This document shows positions 47,172-56,442 of a stretch of 64,000 bases of DNA, one piece after another. Origin of the DNA: Neisseria sp. Marseille-Q5346 (GTDB lineage: Bacteria > Pseudomonadota > Gammaproteobacteria > Burkholderiales > Neisseriaceae); assembly GCF_946902045.1 (NCBI RefSeq), contig NZ_OX336253.1:682001-746000 (forward strand). Direction: 5' to 3'. Below the pieces are notes generated by a model. It was not told the origin of the DNA. It did no database searches and saw nothing but the letters and a program-made list of their open reading frames with translations. Each line of letters begins with the position of its first letter. Within the stretch, counting starts at the first letter, position 1. Made by a program: the position numbers and the translations under genes.

Positions 47172-47390
47172 TTAATGATGTTCGTGGCGATGCTCTTGAT
47201 GATGTTTGGGCTTGGCTGCATGGTGTTTGGCTTTAGGTACAGGTTTTTTCATTTTTTGCGGTTTGGCTTTTTTGTGCATACGCTCTTGTTTCGGATGCAT
47301 TTCATGTTTGCCGTGTGCAGAAGCGACCGGAGCCAATACCAAACCGGCAGCTGCAACCATCAAAGAGGTCATTTGAATCAGTTTTTTCAT
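47172..47390 (-). CDS. Small secreted His/Lys-rich protein
   Basis: 72 aa. Signal peptide to Ala25 (AAAGLVLAPVASA). The mature part is only 47 residues: 12 His, 12 Lys, several Met, no Cys, ending HHQEHRHEHH. This composition suggests periplasmic metal binding (Ni, Cu or Zn buffering) or a polycation role; no enzyme motif. RBS AAAGAAGA before ATG. I do not recognise a named family. A reading frame on the other strand covers the same bases but has no such composition logic. Confidence 0.75.
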   Translation of the reverse strand: MKKLIQMTSLMVAAAGLVLAPVASAHGKHEMHPKQERMHKKAKPQKMKKPVPKAKHHAAKPKHHQEHRHEHH

Positions 47391-47613
47391 ATTTATCTTC
47401 TTTCAAGGGATTGATTTGAGGTAAGAACTAAGAACTTATTCGCACTCAAGCGATGGACAAAATATTAATGGCTTTGACTGTCAGCTGCTGTCAGATGTCG
47501 GCGAAATCTGTTCAAAATTCGGCAATAGAAGTATGGCGACACAATGATGTAGCAAGGTTTTGAAAGTTTACCGTCAATTTTGACCAAGCGTCTTTACACA
47601 TTTCCCAAACAAC

Positions 47614-47645
47614 AAAAAGCGCGAACCTTTCGATTCGCGCTTTTT
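47614..47645 (-). terminator. Intrinsic terminator of dnaK
   Basis: Minus strand AAAAGCGCGAA, 8-base loop, TTCGCGCTTTTT. Followed by a solitary DUS-like TTCAGACGGC at the dnaK stop side. Confidence 0.8.
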
Positions 47646-47659
47646 TCAGACGGCATCAA

Positions 47660-49588
47660 TTATTTTTTGTCGTCTTTTACTTCTTCAAAGTCGGCATCTA
47701 CAACGTCGTCGTCTTTCTTAGCAGAAGACTCGGCTTGTGCGCCCTCGCCTGCTTGTGCTTCGGCTTGCGCTTGAGCGTAAACCATTTCGCCCAATTTTTG
47801 GCTGGCTGCACCCAAAGCTTCGGCTTTGGCGTCGATGGCGGCTTTGTCGTCGCCTTTCACGGCTTCTTCGGCTTCTTTCAACGCGGCTTCGATTTTTTCT
47901 TTCTCGGCAGCGTCGAGTTTGTCGCCATAGTCAGTCAGAGATTTTTTCACAGAGTGAATCAGGGCTTCGGCTTGGTTGCGGGAAGCGACCAATTCAGTCA
48001 GTTTTTTATCTTCTTCAGCATTGGCTTCGGCATCTTTTACCATGCGTTCGATTTCTTCTTCGCTCAAACCTGAAGAACCTTGGATGGTGATGTTAGCCGC
48101 TTTGCCGGTGCCTTTATCTTTGGCAGAAACGTGCAAGATACCGTTGGCGTCAATGTCGAAAGTAACTTCAATTTGCGGCATACCGCGTGGTGCAGGTGCG
48201 ATATCGGTCAAGTTGAACTGACCCAAAGATTTGTTGGCAGAAGCGCGTTCGCGTTCGCCTTGCAGTACATGGATGGTTACTGCGCTTTGGTTGTCTTCGG
48301 CAGTTGAGAACACTTGAGACGCTTTAGTCGGAATAGTAGTGTTCTTTTGAATCAGCTTGGTCATCACGCCGCCCATGGTTTCGATACCCAAAGACAGAGG
48401 AGTTACGTCCAGCAGCAATACGTCGCTACGGCCGCCGCTCAATACTTCGCCTTGAATCGCCGCACCTACGGCAACGGCTTCGTCAGGGTTCACGTCTTTA
48501 CGAGGCTCTTTACCGAAGAAGGCTTTAACGGCTTCTTGTACTTTCGGCATACGGCTTTGACCGCCGACCAAAATCACGTCGTCGATGTCGCTGGTGCTCA
48601 AGCCGGCATCTTTCAATGCGACTTTACAAGGCTCGATAGAACGTTGGATCAAGTCTTCAACCAGGCTTTCAAATTTAGCACGGGTAATTTTCATGGCCAA
48701 GTGTTTAGGACCGGTTGCATCCATAGTGATGTATGGCAGGTTGATTTCGGTTTGCTGACCGCTGGACAATTCGATTTTGGCTTTCTCAGCAGCTTCTTTC
48801 AGACGTTGCAATGCCATCACGTCTTGTTTCAAATCAATGCCTTGTTCTTTTTTGAACTCGGCGATGATGTGGTCGATGAGGCGTTGGTCGAAGTCTTCGC
48901 CGCCGAGGAAGGTATCGCCGTTGGTTGCCAATACTTCAAATTGTTTGTCGCCGTCGAGGTTGGCAATTTCGATGATGGAGATATCGAAAGTACCGCCACC
49001 CAAGTCATATACGGCTACTTTGCGGTCTTTGTTGTCGCCTTTGTCCATACCGAATGCCAAAGCGGCAGCAGTCGGCTCGTTGATGATGCGTTTTACATCC
49101 AAACCGGCGATGCGGCCTGCGTCTTTGGTGGCTTGACGTTGGCTGTCGTTGAAGTAGGCCGGAACGGTAATCACGGCTTCGGTGACTTTCTCGCCCAAGT
49201 AAGCTTCAGCGGCTTCTTTCATTTTGCGCAGAACTTCTGCGGAAACTTGCGGCGGAGACAACTCTTTGCCTTGCGCTTTCACCCATGCGTCGCCGTTGTT
49301 GGCTTTGATGATTTCGAAAGGCATGGATTCGATGTCGCGTTGGACTTCTTTGTCTTCAAATTTATGACCGATCAAACGTTTGACAGCGTAGATGGTGTTT
49401 TTAGCGTTGGTTACCGCTTGGCGTTTTGCAGGCGCGCCGACGAGGATTTCGCCGCCGTCCAAATAAGCGATAACGGAAGGAGTGGTGCGTGCACCTTCTG
49501 CATTTTCGATCACTTTGGTTTGACCGTTTTCAGAAATGGCCAAACAAGAGTTGGTTGTACCTAAGTCAATACCGATTACTTTTGCCAT
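47660..49588 (-). CDS. dnaK: Chaperone DnaK (Hsp70)
   Basis: 642 aa. ATPase domain with [29 protein letters not shown] and [11 protein letters not shown]; linker [19 protein letters not shown]; substrate-binding domain; C-terminal lid and a low-complexity tail ([33 protein letters not shown] in pieces) ending in the EEVKD-type motif. Standard length. Start MAKVIGID with AGGAGC. A sigma-32-type promoter lies 90 bases upstream. grpE is encoded 300 bases upstream on the same strand; dnaJ is not adjacent. Confidence 0.98.
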   Translation of the reverse strand: MAKVIGIDLGTTNSCLAISENGQTKVIENAEGARTTPSVIAYLDGGEILVGAPAKRQAVTNAKNTIYAVKRLIGHKFEDKEVQRDIESMPFEIIKANNGDAWVKAQGKELSPPQVSAEVLRKMKEAAEAYLGEKVTEAVITVPAYFNDSQRQATKDAGRIAGLDVKRIINEPTAAALAFGMDKGDNKDRKVAVYDLGGGTFDISIIEIANLDGDKQFEVLATNGDTFLGGEDFDQRLIDHIIAEFKKEQGIDLKQDVMALQRLKEAAEKAKIELSSGQQTEINLPYITMDATGPKHLAMKITRAKFESLVEDLIQRSIEPCKVALKDAGLSTSDIDDVILVGGQSRMPKVQEAVKAFFGKEPRKDVNPDEAVAVGAAIQGEVLSGGRSDVLLLDVTPLSLGIETMGGVMTKLIQKNTTIPTKASQVFSTAEDNQSAVTIHVLQGERERASANKSLGQFNLTDIAPAPRGMPQIEVTFDIDANGILHVSAKDKGTGKAANITIQGSSGLSEEEIERMVKDAEANAEEDKKLTELVASRNQAEALIHSVKKSLTDYGDKLDAAEKEKIEAALKEAEEAVKGDDKAAIDAKAEALGAASQKLGEMVYAQAQAEAQAGEGAQAESSAKKDDDVVDADFEEVKDDKK

Positions 49589-49888
49589 ATTATGTTGCTC
49601 CTAATAAAATTTTCTAAATTAATAATCCTGTGGAACATTTCGTTCCGATGGCTTGTAAATAAGGTTGCTTCATTTTTTTTCAAGGCTTAATTTGAATTTT
49701 TTTTCAAATTAAATTCAAGTACTTGATTTATTTATCCACAAGCCGCTTATTCTTTTTTCAGACGGCCGGTTTTCATTTTCCGATTCCGGTTTATCGGAAT
49801 GATTTTCCAATAGCGAAATATCGGGCTTTGAAACCGGATAAGGCCGTCTGAAAATTTTATGCCTGATAAACTTTATCAAGCGGTGCCT
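49589..49888. other. Intergenic region grpE / dnaK
   Basis: 300 bases without a gene: dnaK leader, heat-shock promoter (49657-49684), two AT-rich imperfect repeats of TTGAA/TTCAA, and two facing but widely spaced uptake sites (TTCAGACGGCC near 49758 and AGGCCGTCTGAA near 49841). Confidence 0.65.
49657..49684 (-). promoter_or_regulatory. Heat-shock (sigma-32) promoter of dnaK
   Basis: Minus strand CTTGAAA (49678-49684), 13-bp spacer, CCTTATTT (49657-49664); close to CTTGAAA / CCCATNT. The grpE promoter has the same spacing and a similar -10. Confidence 0.65.
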
Positions 49889-50449
49889 TCAATCTTCTTT
49901 TTTCGCCACGACAACCATCGCAGGACGCAGCACGCGGTCGGATAATGTGTAGCCTTTTTTCATCACACTGACGATGGTATTCGGCTCTTGCTCGCTGACG
50001 ACTGCCTGCATCGCTTGATGTTGGTGCGGATCGAGTTTGTCACCCGGCTGTGGGTTGATTTCTTTAATGTGTGTGGCATCAAATGCTTTTTGCAGCTCGT
50101 TCAAAGTCATTTGCACGCCCATTTTCAGTGCATCGAAATTGCCGCTTTGGTCCAGCAGCGCCATTTCGAGATAATCTTTAACCGGCAACATTTCTGCTGC
50201 AAATTTTTGTCCGGCGAATTTATGGGTATCGGCAATTTCCTGCTGATGGCGGCGGCGCAGGTTTTGCTCGTTTGCCAGACCGCGCAATTCGCTGTCTTTG
50301 AGCTGGCCTTCCAACTCGGCGACACGCGCCTGAAGTTCTTCGTAAGTCGGTTCGGCTTGTTCGGTTTCAACGGTTTCGGCAGTTTCTACGGCTGCCGCTT
50401 CTTCTGCTTCGTGTTGATGTTGTTCGTTATGCTCCGTCATTTCTGACAT
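49889..50449 (-). CDS. grpE: Nucleotide exchange factor GrpE
   Basis: 186 aa. Acidic, Glu/His-rich N-terminus (EHNEQHQHEAEEAAAVETAETVETE), a long coiled coil (ELQARVAELEGQLKDSELRGLANEQNLRRR) and the C-terminal beta wing ending in EPNTIVSVMKKGYTLSDRVLRPAMVVVAKKED. Promotes ADP release from DnaK, encoded just downstream. AAAGGATG before ATG and a sigma-32-type promoter upstream. Confidence 0.96.
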   Translation of the reverse strand: MSEMTEHNEQHQHEAEEAAAVETAETVETEQAEPTYEELQARVAELEGQLKDSELRGLANEQNLRRRHQQEIADTHKFAGQKFAAEMLPVKDYLEMALLDQSGNFDALKMGVQMTLNELQKAFDATHIKEINPQPGDKLDPHQHQAMQAVVSEQEPNTIVSVMKKGYTLSDRVLRPAMVVVAKKED

Positions 50450-50480
50450 CCTTTTAGCGTGTTGATATTCGATGTTTCAT

Positions 50481-50508
50481 ATATAAGGCCGTCTGAAAAA
50501 ACTTCAAG
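50481..50508 (-). promoter_or_regulatory. Heat-shock promoter of grpE with an embedded uptake sequence
   Basis: Minus strand CTTGAAG (50502-50508), 13-bp spacer, CCTTATAT (50481-50488). The spacer and -10 contain TTCAGACGGCCT, an AG-type uptake sequence. Confidence 0.6.
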
Positions 50509-50599
50509 CATTTGAATACCGATTATCAAATGCCTTGTTAAAAGACGTTGGAAAACGGTAAGATAGCCATCTGATTTTATTCTTCAGACGGCCTCGAAT

Positions 50600-51418
50600 A
50601 TGAAAAAAGACCATTTGAATTCAACCGATTTTAATCTGTGGCACACCATCCGCGAAGAAACCGAAGCTGCCGCCGCGGCCGAACCGATGCTGGCAAGCTT
50701 CCTGCATCAAACCGTGTTGCGCCACGATTCGCTCGATTCGGTACTTGCCTACCATCTTTCCAGCAAACTCGGCAGCCCGATTATGGATGTGCGCGCGCTG
50801 TTTGAAATCTATCAGCAGGCTTTGAGCGTGGACACCCGTATCAGCAAATGCGTCGAGGCCGACTTGAAAGCCATTTACGAGCGCGACCCGGCTTGTGATG
50901 AATATTCGCTGCCGCTGTTGTATTTCAAAGGTTTCCACGCCGTACAGGCGCACCGCATCAACCACTGGCTCTATCAAAACGACCGCAAAACGCTGGCGTA
51001 TTTCCTGCAAAACCGCATGTCGGAAGTCTTCGGTGTCGATATCCACCCTGCCGCCCGTTTCGGTCACGGTTTGATGCTCGACCATGCCACCGGTTTTGTG
51101 GCCGGTGAAACCGCCGTCTTAGGCAACAATATTTCCATCCTCCACGGCGTAACGCTGGGCGGTTCGGGCAAAGAAAGCGGCGACCGTCACCCGAAAATCG
51201 GCAATGGCGTGATGATTGGTGCGAATGCCTCAATTTTGGGCAACATCCGCATCGGCGAAAATGCCAAAATCGGCGCTGGCAGCGTGGTGGTTGCCGACGT
51301 ACCGTCTTCGATTACCGTTGTCGGCGTACCGGCCAAACCGGTCGGCCGCTCTTCCAAAACTCCGTCTGCCGATATGGATCAAAGCATTCAATTATCGACT
51401 ACGGATTTTGTGATTTAA
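50600..51418 (+). CDS. cysE: Serine O-acetyltransferase
   Basis: 272 aa. First step of cysteine synthesis (O-acetylserine from serine and acetyl-CoA). N-terminal helical domain (LNSTDFNLWHTIREETEAAA) and a left-handed beta helix with hexapeptide repeats (GVDIHPAARFGHGLMLDHATGFVAGETAVLGNNISILHGVTLGG, in part), including catalytic His/Asp LDHATG and HPKIGNGVMIGANA. C-terminal tail of about 20 residues ends near the usual inhibitory Ile (DFVI). A DUS sits immediately upstream of the start. Confidence 0.96.
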   Translation: MKKDHLNSTDFNLWHTIREETEAAAAAEPMLASFLHQTVLRHDSLDSVLAYHLSSKLGSPIMDVRALFEIYQQALSVDTRISKCVEADLKAIYERDPACDEYSLPLLYFKGFHAVQAHRINHWLYQNDRKTLAYFLQNRMSEVFGVDIHPAARFGHGLMLDHATGFVAGETAVLGNNISILHGVTLGGSGKESGDRHPKIGNGVMIGANASILGNIRIGENAKIGAGSVVVADVPSSITVVGVPAKPVGRSSKTPSADMDQSIQLSTTDFVI

Positions 51419-51431
51419 GTTATCTGCCATT

Positions 51432-51475
51432 AAAAAAGGCCGTCTGAAAGATTTACTCTTTCAGGCGGCCTTTTT
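51432..51475. terminator. Imperfect DUS hairpin after cysE
   Basis: AAAAAGGCCGTCTGAAAGA pairs with TCTTTCAGGCGGCCTTTTT (one change in the right arm), shared by cysE (+) and the phosphatase gene (-). Confidence 0.8.
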
Positions 51476-51492
51476 CTATTTAAATCTTGGTG

Positions 51493-52083
51493 TTAACCGT
51501 GTTTGCGCAAGGCTTCCAAGTGCATTTTAACCTGCTTGACTTTCTCTTCGGTAAACAGGTTGGCAATGTTTTTCCAAATACTGTGATAACCATAAGGCCC
51601 ATGTTGCATTTCGGCTTTTGCCTCTTCCACCGGCCAGCCTTGATAAATGATGCGGTACATTCCGGCAATCAAACCGGTACGGTCTGCGCCATGATAACAA
51701 TGAATGAGCACTGCGCCGTTTTGCTGTTGTTTTTCAATCAGGTATAGGATTTCCGCAATCTCTTTCGGCTTAATGCTCCATGACAGCAACGGACGGTTTA
51801 GCAAGGTTAAACCATACGCCTTCAAATGGTCGTCATCGTTGCGGTCGAAAAAGCGCAGGTTGATCACGCTTTGAATGCCCAGCTTGACAATGGCTTCGCC
51901 ATCTTCGGCAACAGGCTGCTCGCTGCGGTAAAGCTTGTCGTCGATACGATAAAGGTTGGCATCGTGTTTGACGGGCGTTGCCCAGCGTTCGGACTGAACG
52001 GCTTTGCTACCGTTATCCGGCGGCGCGGACGAGCAAGCGATGGGCAAGCCGGAAGCGAGAAGGCACAATAAAAGACGGCGCAT
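51493..52083 (-). CDS. Dual-specificity/tyrosine phosphatase-like lipoprotein
   Basis: 196 aa. N-terminal hydrophobic stretch with lipobox LPIAC (Cys17), so probably membrane-anchored outside the cytoplasm. Catalytic P-loop HCYHGADRTG at 128-137 fits HCxxGxxRTG, and a candidate general-acid region lies in LRFFDRNDDDHLKAYG. Similar small exported phosphatases act on phosphotyrosine, phosphoinositide or lipid phosphates; the natural substrate is unknown. Own gene, convergent with cysE. Length is typical. Confidence 0.86.
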   Translation of the reverse strand: MRRLLLCLLASGLPIACSSAPPDNGSKAVQSERWATPVKHDANLYRIDDKLYRSEQPVAEDGEAIVKLGIQSVINLRFFDRNDDDHLKAYGLTLLNRPLLSWSIKPKEIAEILYLIEKQQQNGAVLIHCYHGADRTGLIAGMYRIIYQGWPVEEAKAEMQHGPYGYHSIWKNIANLFTEEKVKQVKMHLEALRKHG

Positions 52084-52207
52084 AAAATTCCTGTATGAAA
52101 ATCAATGGGAAAACTAATATCGAAAGATTTTATCAAAACCCGTTCGGATATTCTATCCGCGCAAACCGCGTTACAATAAAGCCTCTTTTTTCAGACGGCC
52201 TTTCATC

Positions 52208-53818
52208 ATGACCTGCCTTGCTTGGAACACCACACCCACCCTTGCCGACCTTTGCCGCGCCATCGAACAACATACCGCGCCGCTTTATTTGATTGTCTGC
52301 CTGCCTGAAAACCATATTCCCGATTTTCCATTATCGAATCATCCCTCCGAGCTTGAAGGCCGTCTGAACAACCTTCTCGTTCAAGCCATGAAATGCCTTC
52401 AGTTCAACAGCGTCAATGTTTTGGAAAACCTATTACCTGATGTGCATCTCTGGCTGGTTCCGCCACACCGCGCCGACCGCATACACGAACATTTCCATCA
52501 TATCGAATGGCAAACCGAAGCCATACCCCAATCCGCCCCTATTCCTCTGAAACCTTGGTTCAGACGGCCAGAACATCAAACCGCGCCCGAACACGTCCTG
52601 ATTATCGGCGCAGGCATTGCCGGCGCAGCGACCGCGCGCAAACTGGCGGAGCACGGCGTACGCGTTACGGTTTTGGAGGCCGGTAAAGCGGCGCAGGCAG
52701 GCAGCGGCAACCGCCAAGGCTTGCTCTACGCCAAAATCTCGCCACACGATACAGAACAAACCGAGCTGCTGCTGACAGGCTACGGCTACACGCGCCGATT
52801 GCTGGATGATTTACTACCTGATTCCGACGTATGGGGCGGCGACGGCGTATTACATTTAAATTTTGATGACGGCGAACGCAAACGCAATCAGGCCTTGGGT
52901 TTGCAACACCAGCATAAGCACCTCTACCGCAGTGTATCTGCTGAAGAGGCTACGCACATTGCAGGCATAGACGTATTTTCAGACGGCCTTTACTGGCCGC
53001 AAGGCGTATGGCTGAATCCGCCCGCCGTCGTGCATACTTTATTAAATCATCCGCTGATTGAGTTGCACGAACACTCGCCGCTGACTGCCGTATCGCATGA
53101 CGGCACACAATGGACGGCACACACACCAGACGCGCATTTCAACGCCAGCCATATCGTTTACTGTATGGGCGCGCACTGCCCGACTGCCGCCGACACCAAC
53201 GTCTCCGCCCTACCTTTCCGCCAAATCCGCGGACAAACCGGCGTTGTACCTGCCAGCCCGTTTTCACAAAAGCTGCGTTGCGCCATTTCCGGAGAAAGTT
53301 ACATCAGTCCGAGCTGGCAAGGTCGACACTGCTACGGCGCAACATTTGTCCTCAACAGCAACGATGAAACTTGGTATCCGCACGAAGAAACCGAAAACCG
53401 CGCCGCCCTGCACCAGCTCAATCCGCCATTGGCACAATCCCTGTTTGAGCAAGATTCGTTTTCAGACAGCCTTCTCGACACACAAGGCCATGCCGCCCTA
53501 CGTTGCGACAGCCTCGACCACTTGCCCGTTGTCGGCGCGCTCGGCGACATCGCCGCCATGCAGTCCGCCTACGCCAAGCTGGCATTGGACAAAAACTACC
53601 GCCTCGACAATATCCCCTGCCCTTACCTGCCCCATGCCTACATCAATACGGCACACGGCACGCGCGGACTGGCGACAGCCCCCATCTGCGCCGCCGCCAT
53701 TGCAGCCGAAATACTCGGCTTGCCGCATCCGCTATCGCAAAGGCTGAGAACCGCGCTACACCCCAACCGCGCCATCATCCGCGCGATTGTTCGGCAGCAG
53801 CCGTTGTTATCCGTTTAA
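52208..53818 (+). CDS. mnmC: MnmC-like FAD oxidoreductase lacking the methyltransferase domain
   Basis: 536 aa. From about residue 130 it has the FAD Rossmann motif VLIIGAGIAGAATARKLAEHGVRVTVLEAG, then AGSGNRQGLLYAKISPHDT and a C-terminal INTAHGTRGLATAPICAAAIAAEILG, matching the oxidase half of MnmC, which demodifies cmnm5s2U34 to nm5s2U34 in tRNA. The first ~125 residues contain no SAM motif and are about half the size of the E. coli methyltransferase domain, so the second step must be done elsewhere or not at all. Several uptake sequences lie inside the gene. Start MTCLAWNTT. Confidence 0.85.
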   Translation: MTCLAWNTTPTLADLCRAIEQHTAPLYLIVCLPENHIPDFPLSNHPSELEGRLNNLLVQAMKCLQFNSVNVLENLLPDVHLWLVPPHRADRIHEHFHHIEWQTEAIPQSAPIPLKPWFRRPEHQTAPEHVLIIGAGIAGAATARKLAEHGVRVTVLEAGKAAQAGSGNRQGLLYAKISPHDTEQTELLLTGYGYTRRLLDDLLPDSDVWGGDGVLHLNFDDGERKRNQALGLQHQHKHLYRSVSAEEATHIAGIDVFSDGLYWPQGVWLNPPAVVHTLLNHPLIELHEHSPLTAVSHDGTQWTAHTPDAHFNASHIVYCMGAHCPTAADTNVSALPFRQIRGQTGVVPASPFSQKLRCAISGESYISPSWQGRHCYGATFVLNSNDETWYPHEETENRAALHQLNPPLAQSLFEQDSFSDSLLDTQGHAALRCDSLDHLPVVGALGDIAAMQSAYAKLALDKNYRLDNIPCPYLPHAYINTAHGTRGLATAPICAAAIAAEILGLPHPLSQRLRTALHPNRAIIRAIVRQQPLLSV

Positions 53819-53835
53819 AGATTTCGTTTTAAATA

Positions 53836-53878
53836 AAAAAGGCCGTCTGAAAGTCATCAAAACTTTCAGACGGCCTTT
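53836..53878. terminator. DUS hairpin between mnmC and hmbR
   Basis: AAAAAGGCCGTCTGAAAGT and ACTTTCAGACGGCCTTT, 8-base loop; shared by convergent genes. Confidence 0.82.
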
Positions 53879-53895
53879 AGCTATCCGTCAACTGC

Positions 53896-56268
53896 TTAGA
53901 ATTTCCATTCCAGCGAGACGGCGTAATTCCGGCCTGGGGCGCGGTAACGATCTAAACCTTTGCCATCGCGGTCAACGCCGTTGGTGGTGCTGTAACTATA
54001 CAGGCCGCGCAGGGAATCCCAAGTGGTGTATTTGCGGTTGAACACATTATACACGCCTGCACGCAGGGTCAGGTTTTTCACCGGTTTGTAGAAACCGTAC
54101 ATATCGAACACGTAAGCCGATTTGTTCAGCCATGGATAATCCACTACTTTTTCTTGCAAAGGCGTACCCCAACCAGTGTTTTCAAACACGGTATATTGAG
54201 CTTCTTTGGCTTTTTTCGCACCCAAATAAGTCAGGCGGGAGAACACACCCCATTTTTCGCTCGGGCTTTCGTAATCGACACCGGCAATCACTTTCAGAGG
54301 CTGAGTGGACAACAGGCTGTTGTTGCCTGACAGTTTGCTCTTCGCGTAACCGACAGAACCAAACAATTTCCAGCCTTCAGGTACAAAAGAAACCACTTGA
54401 CCTAAATTCAGACGGCCTGTCAGCTCAAGACCACGGATTCGGGCCTTGTCGATGTTTTGCATCTGCCATTCCAGTTTTTCGGAATAAGGATTGCTACAAA
54501 TACCATAATAGTAATTCATCTGAGTACAGCCGACATCGCCACTGGTGGTCAGCTTCTGCTCTTCAGACAAGAAGTTGCGGTAATTGCTTTGATACAGGTT
54601 GGCATCCAAAGTACCTTTTTCGCTGCGGCCTTGCAGAGAAAGGGTATGGGTGGTGCTGCGCTCGGCTTTCAGGTTCGGATTAGGCAACCAGGTACCTGAG
54701 CCGTGGTTGTAAGTGAAATACACTTCAGACGCATTCGGCACGCGGAAACCGGAAGTTACGTCGTAACCCAAACGCCATGTCTGACTCAGCTGTGCAGCCA
54801 AGCCGACAAAACCGCTCCAGCCTTTATAAGTGTTGGCTGCAGGTGGTGTTTTGTCACAAGCATGACACTCGGCATTCAGTTGCTGCGGCGTCATTTTGGT
54901 GTAGTCGTAACGGATACCTGCGCGGCTGCTAAACACGTCGTTCCATTGGATTTGATCAGACAGCGAGAAACCGTAGTTGTTGGTTTTCACTGGATGCTGA
55001 ATCGTGCTGGACGTGCGTAAAATACGGCCGCTGAAGTAGTAGTCGTCGCGGTTTAAGTTTTCAAACTCACGCTGGCTGGCGAAAGTTTTAAACGACAAGC
55101 GATGTTGGCCGCCCATTTGCAATGGTTGGCTGTCCATACGCAATGTAATGCGTTTGAAGGTTGTATCCATGCTGCGGTTGTAGATTTCATCCAAATCCTT
55201 CTGATTGTAGTTGCGCGTCCAGGTAGAATAATCCATCGGGAACGAGCCTTTGTTGTTAACCGCCGCTACTTTGGTTTTCTGATAATCGAAGTCCGCTTTC
55301 AACAACGACAACCAATTCGAATCGGGCGTCCACTCGTAAAACAGGTTGGCATTGCGCCGTCTGTTTACGTCATCGGCTTCGCGCCAAGAAGAAGCGGTCA
55401 GGTTATAAGACTCTTCGATCGTGTAATTGTGGCCCTGCTGACCGTTGAGAGATGCGCCGATACGATGGTTGTCGTTGATTTGATAAGCAATCTTACCCAA
55501 GAAGCTATGGTATTTGTGTTTGGACGGATCAGGAATACCGCGCGCAGAACCACGGATATTCGCTCCGCTGCCGGCGCCCTCTACCGGGTAACCACGCTCG
55601 CCCGCGCTTTCAGTCTCATGGCCGCGACGTTGCGAATACAGCAAAGCGGCATCCACGCGGTCGTTGTTCAAACCGAACCCAAGTGTATTTGTCCATTCGC
55701 GGTTGCGGCTGCTGTAACCGTTTTTCATCATCACGCCGAACTGACGCTCAGGCAACAGCAAATCATGACCTTGCAGGGTTTGGTAATTCACGCCGCCACC
55801 CAATGCACCGCTGCCGGTATTGAAAGAGTCTGCGCCCTTCACGATTTCGATGTTGCGCACGAGTTCGGGGTCGATAGACAGACGCGAGCTGTTGAAGTTG
55901 CCATAACGGGCATACAGCGAGTTTTCTTCGGAATCAGGCAGGTTTACGCCGTCAATGCTGACGCCGACACGGTTGCCTTCCACGCCGCGTACGGCAAAGC
56001 CTTTTTGATGGCGGCCACTGTCGCTCAAGCCAACGTCGGTGGAATAACGTACCAAGTCTTTGTTGTCACGTACCATTTCTTGTTGGATACGGCCAAGGTT
56101 GACACGTTCCACGGCTGCAGGCGCATTGCGCTGGCCTTTAACGCGGACTTCTTTTATCTCTGCTTTAACGGGTGTGGTTTCGGTTGCAGCTTCATCTGCT
56201 GCCAAGACTGGATTGCCGAAAATACTGCCGACCAGCGCGGCAATAGGGAGCATTTTTAATGGTTTCAT
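53896..56268 (-). CDS. hmbR: TonB-dependent hemoglobin receptor HmbR
   Basis: 790 aa. Signal peptide to VLA (about 23), TonB-box-like EIKEVRVKGQR, plug domain (KGFAVRGVEGNRVGVSIDGVNLPDSEENSLYARYGNFNSSRLSIDPELVRNIEIVKGADS in part), 22-strand barrel, RVPNASEVYFTYNHGSGTWLPNPNLKAERS region including the heme-receptor NPNL motif, and C-terminal aromatic FAVSLEWKF-type end (YAVSLEWKF). It binds hemoglobin and imports heme. Meningococcal hmbR is phase variable through a poly-G tract; I see no G or C run longer than four in this gene, so it looks locked on. hemO lies upstream on the same strand. Confidence 0.95.
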   Translation of the reverse strand: MKPLKMLPIAALVGSIFGNPVLAADEAATETTPVKAEIKEVRVKGQRNAPAAVERVNLGRIQQEMVRDNKDLVRYSTDVGLSDSGRHQKGFAVRGVEGNRVGVSIDGVNLPDSEENSLYARYGNFNSSRLSIDPELVRNIEIVKGADSFNTGSGALGGGVNYQTLQGHDLLLPERQFGVMMKNGYSSRNREWTNTLGFGLNNDRVDAALLYSQRRGHETESAGERGYPVEGAGSGANIRGSARGIPDPSKHKYHSFLGKIAYQINDNHRIGASLNGQQGHNYTIEESYNLTASSWREADDVNRRRNANLFYEWTPDSNWLSLLKADFDYQKTKVAAVNNKGSFPMDYSTWTRNYNQKDLDEIYNRSMDTTFKRITLRMDSQPLQMGGQHRLSFKTFASQREFENLNRDDYYFSGRILRTSSTIQHPVKTNNYGFSLSDQIQWNDVFSSRAGIRYDYTKMTPQQLNAECHACDKTPPAANTYKGWSGFVGLAAQLSQTWRLGYDVTSGFRVPNASEVYFTYNHGSGTWLPNPNLKAERSTTHTLSLQGRSEKGTLDANLYQSNYRNFLSEEQKLTTSGDVGCTQMNYYYGICSNPYSEKLEWQMQNIDKARIRGLELTGRLNLGQVVSFVPEGWKLFGSVGYAKSKLSGNNSLLSTQPLKVIAGVDYESPSEKWGVFSRLTYLGAKKAKEAQYTVFENTGWGTPLQEKVVDYPWLNKSAYVFDMYGFYKPVKNLTLRAGVYNVFNRKYTTWDSLRGLYSYSTTNGVDRDGKGLDRYRAPGRNYAVSLEWKF

Positions 56269-56329
56269 ATTATCAACTCAAGATGTAATGGATTGTTCAT
56301 CCATCAGTTAATGCATAAAAAATTTCTGA

Positions 56330-56345
56330 TAATCATTAATGATTA
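56330..56345. promoter_or_regulatory. Fur-box-like 16-bp perfect palindrome ahead of hmbR
   Basis: TAATCATTAATGATTA, extended on one side to GATAATCATTAATGATTA, 62 bases upstream of the hmbR start. The sequence is composed of overlapping GATAAT/ATTATC-type hexamers expected for Fur. Confidence 0.65.
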
Positions 56346-56442
56346 ATAAGACAGCAACCCGTTCAAACAAAACTTTGTTGTGTAATTAAAGGCCTCTGCA
56401 AACATCTACGCCGAGACCTTGTCTGTTTGATTTAATTATTTT

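Noticed and set aside
48314..49564. 416-codon open frame antisense to dnaK, and similar ones under mtrD, mapA, hmbR and potF
   Set aside because: All mirror strong conserved genes; Phe/Val/Gly-rich translations with no family features.
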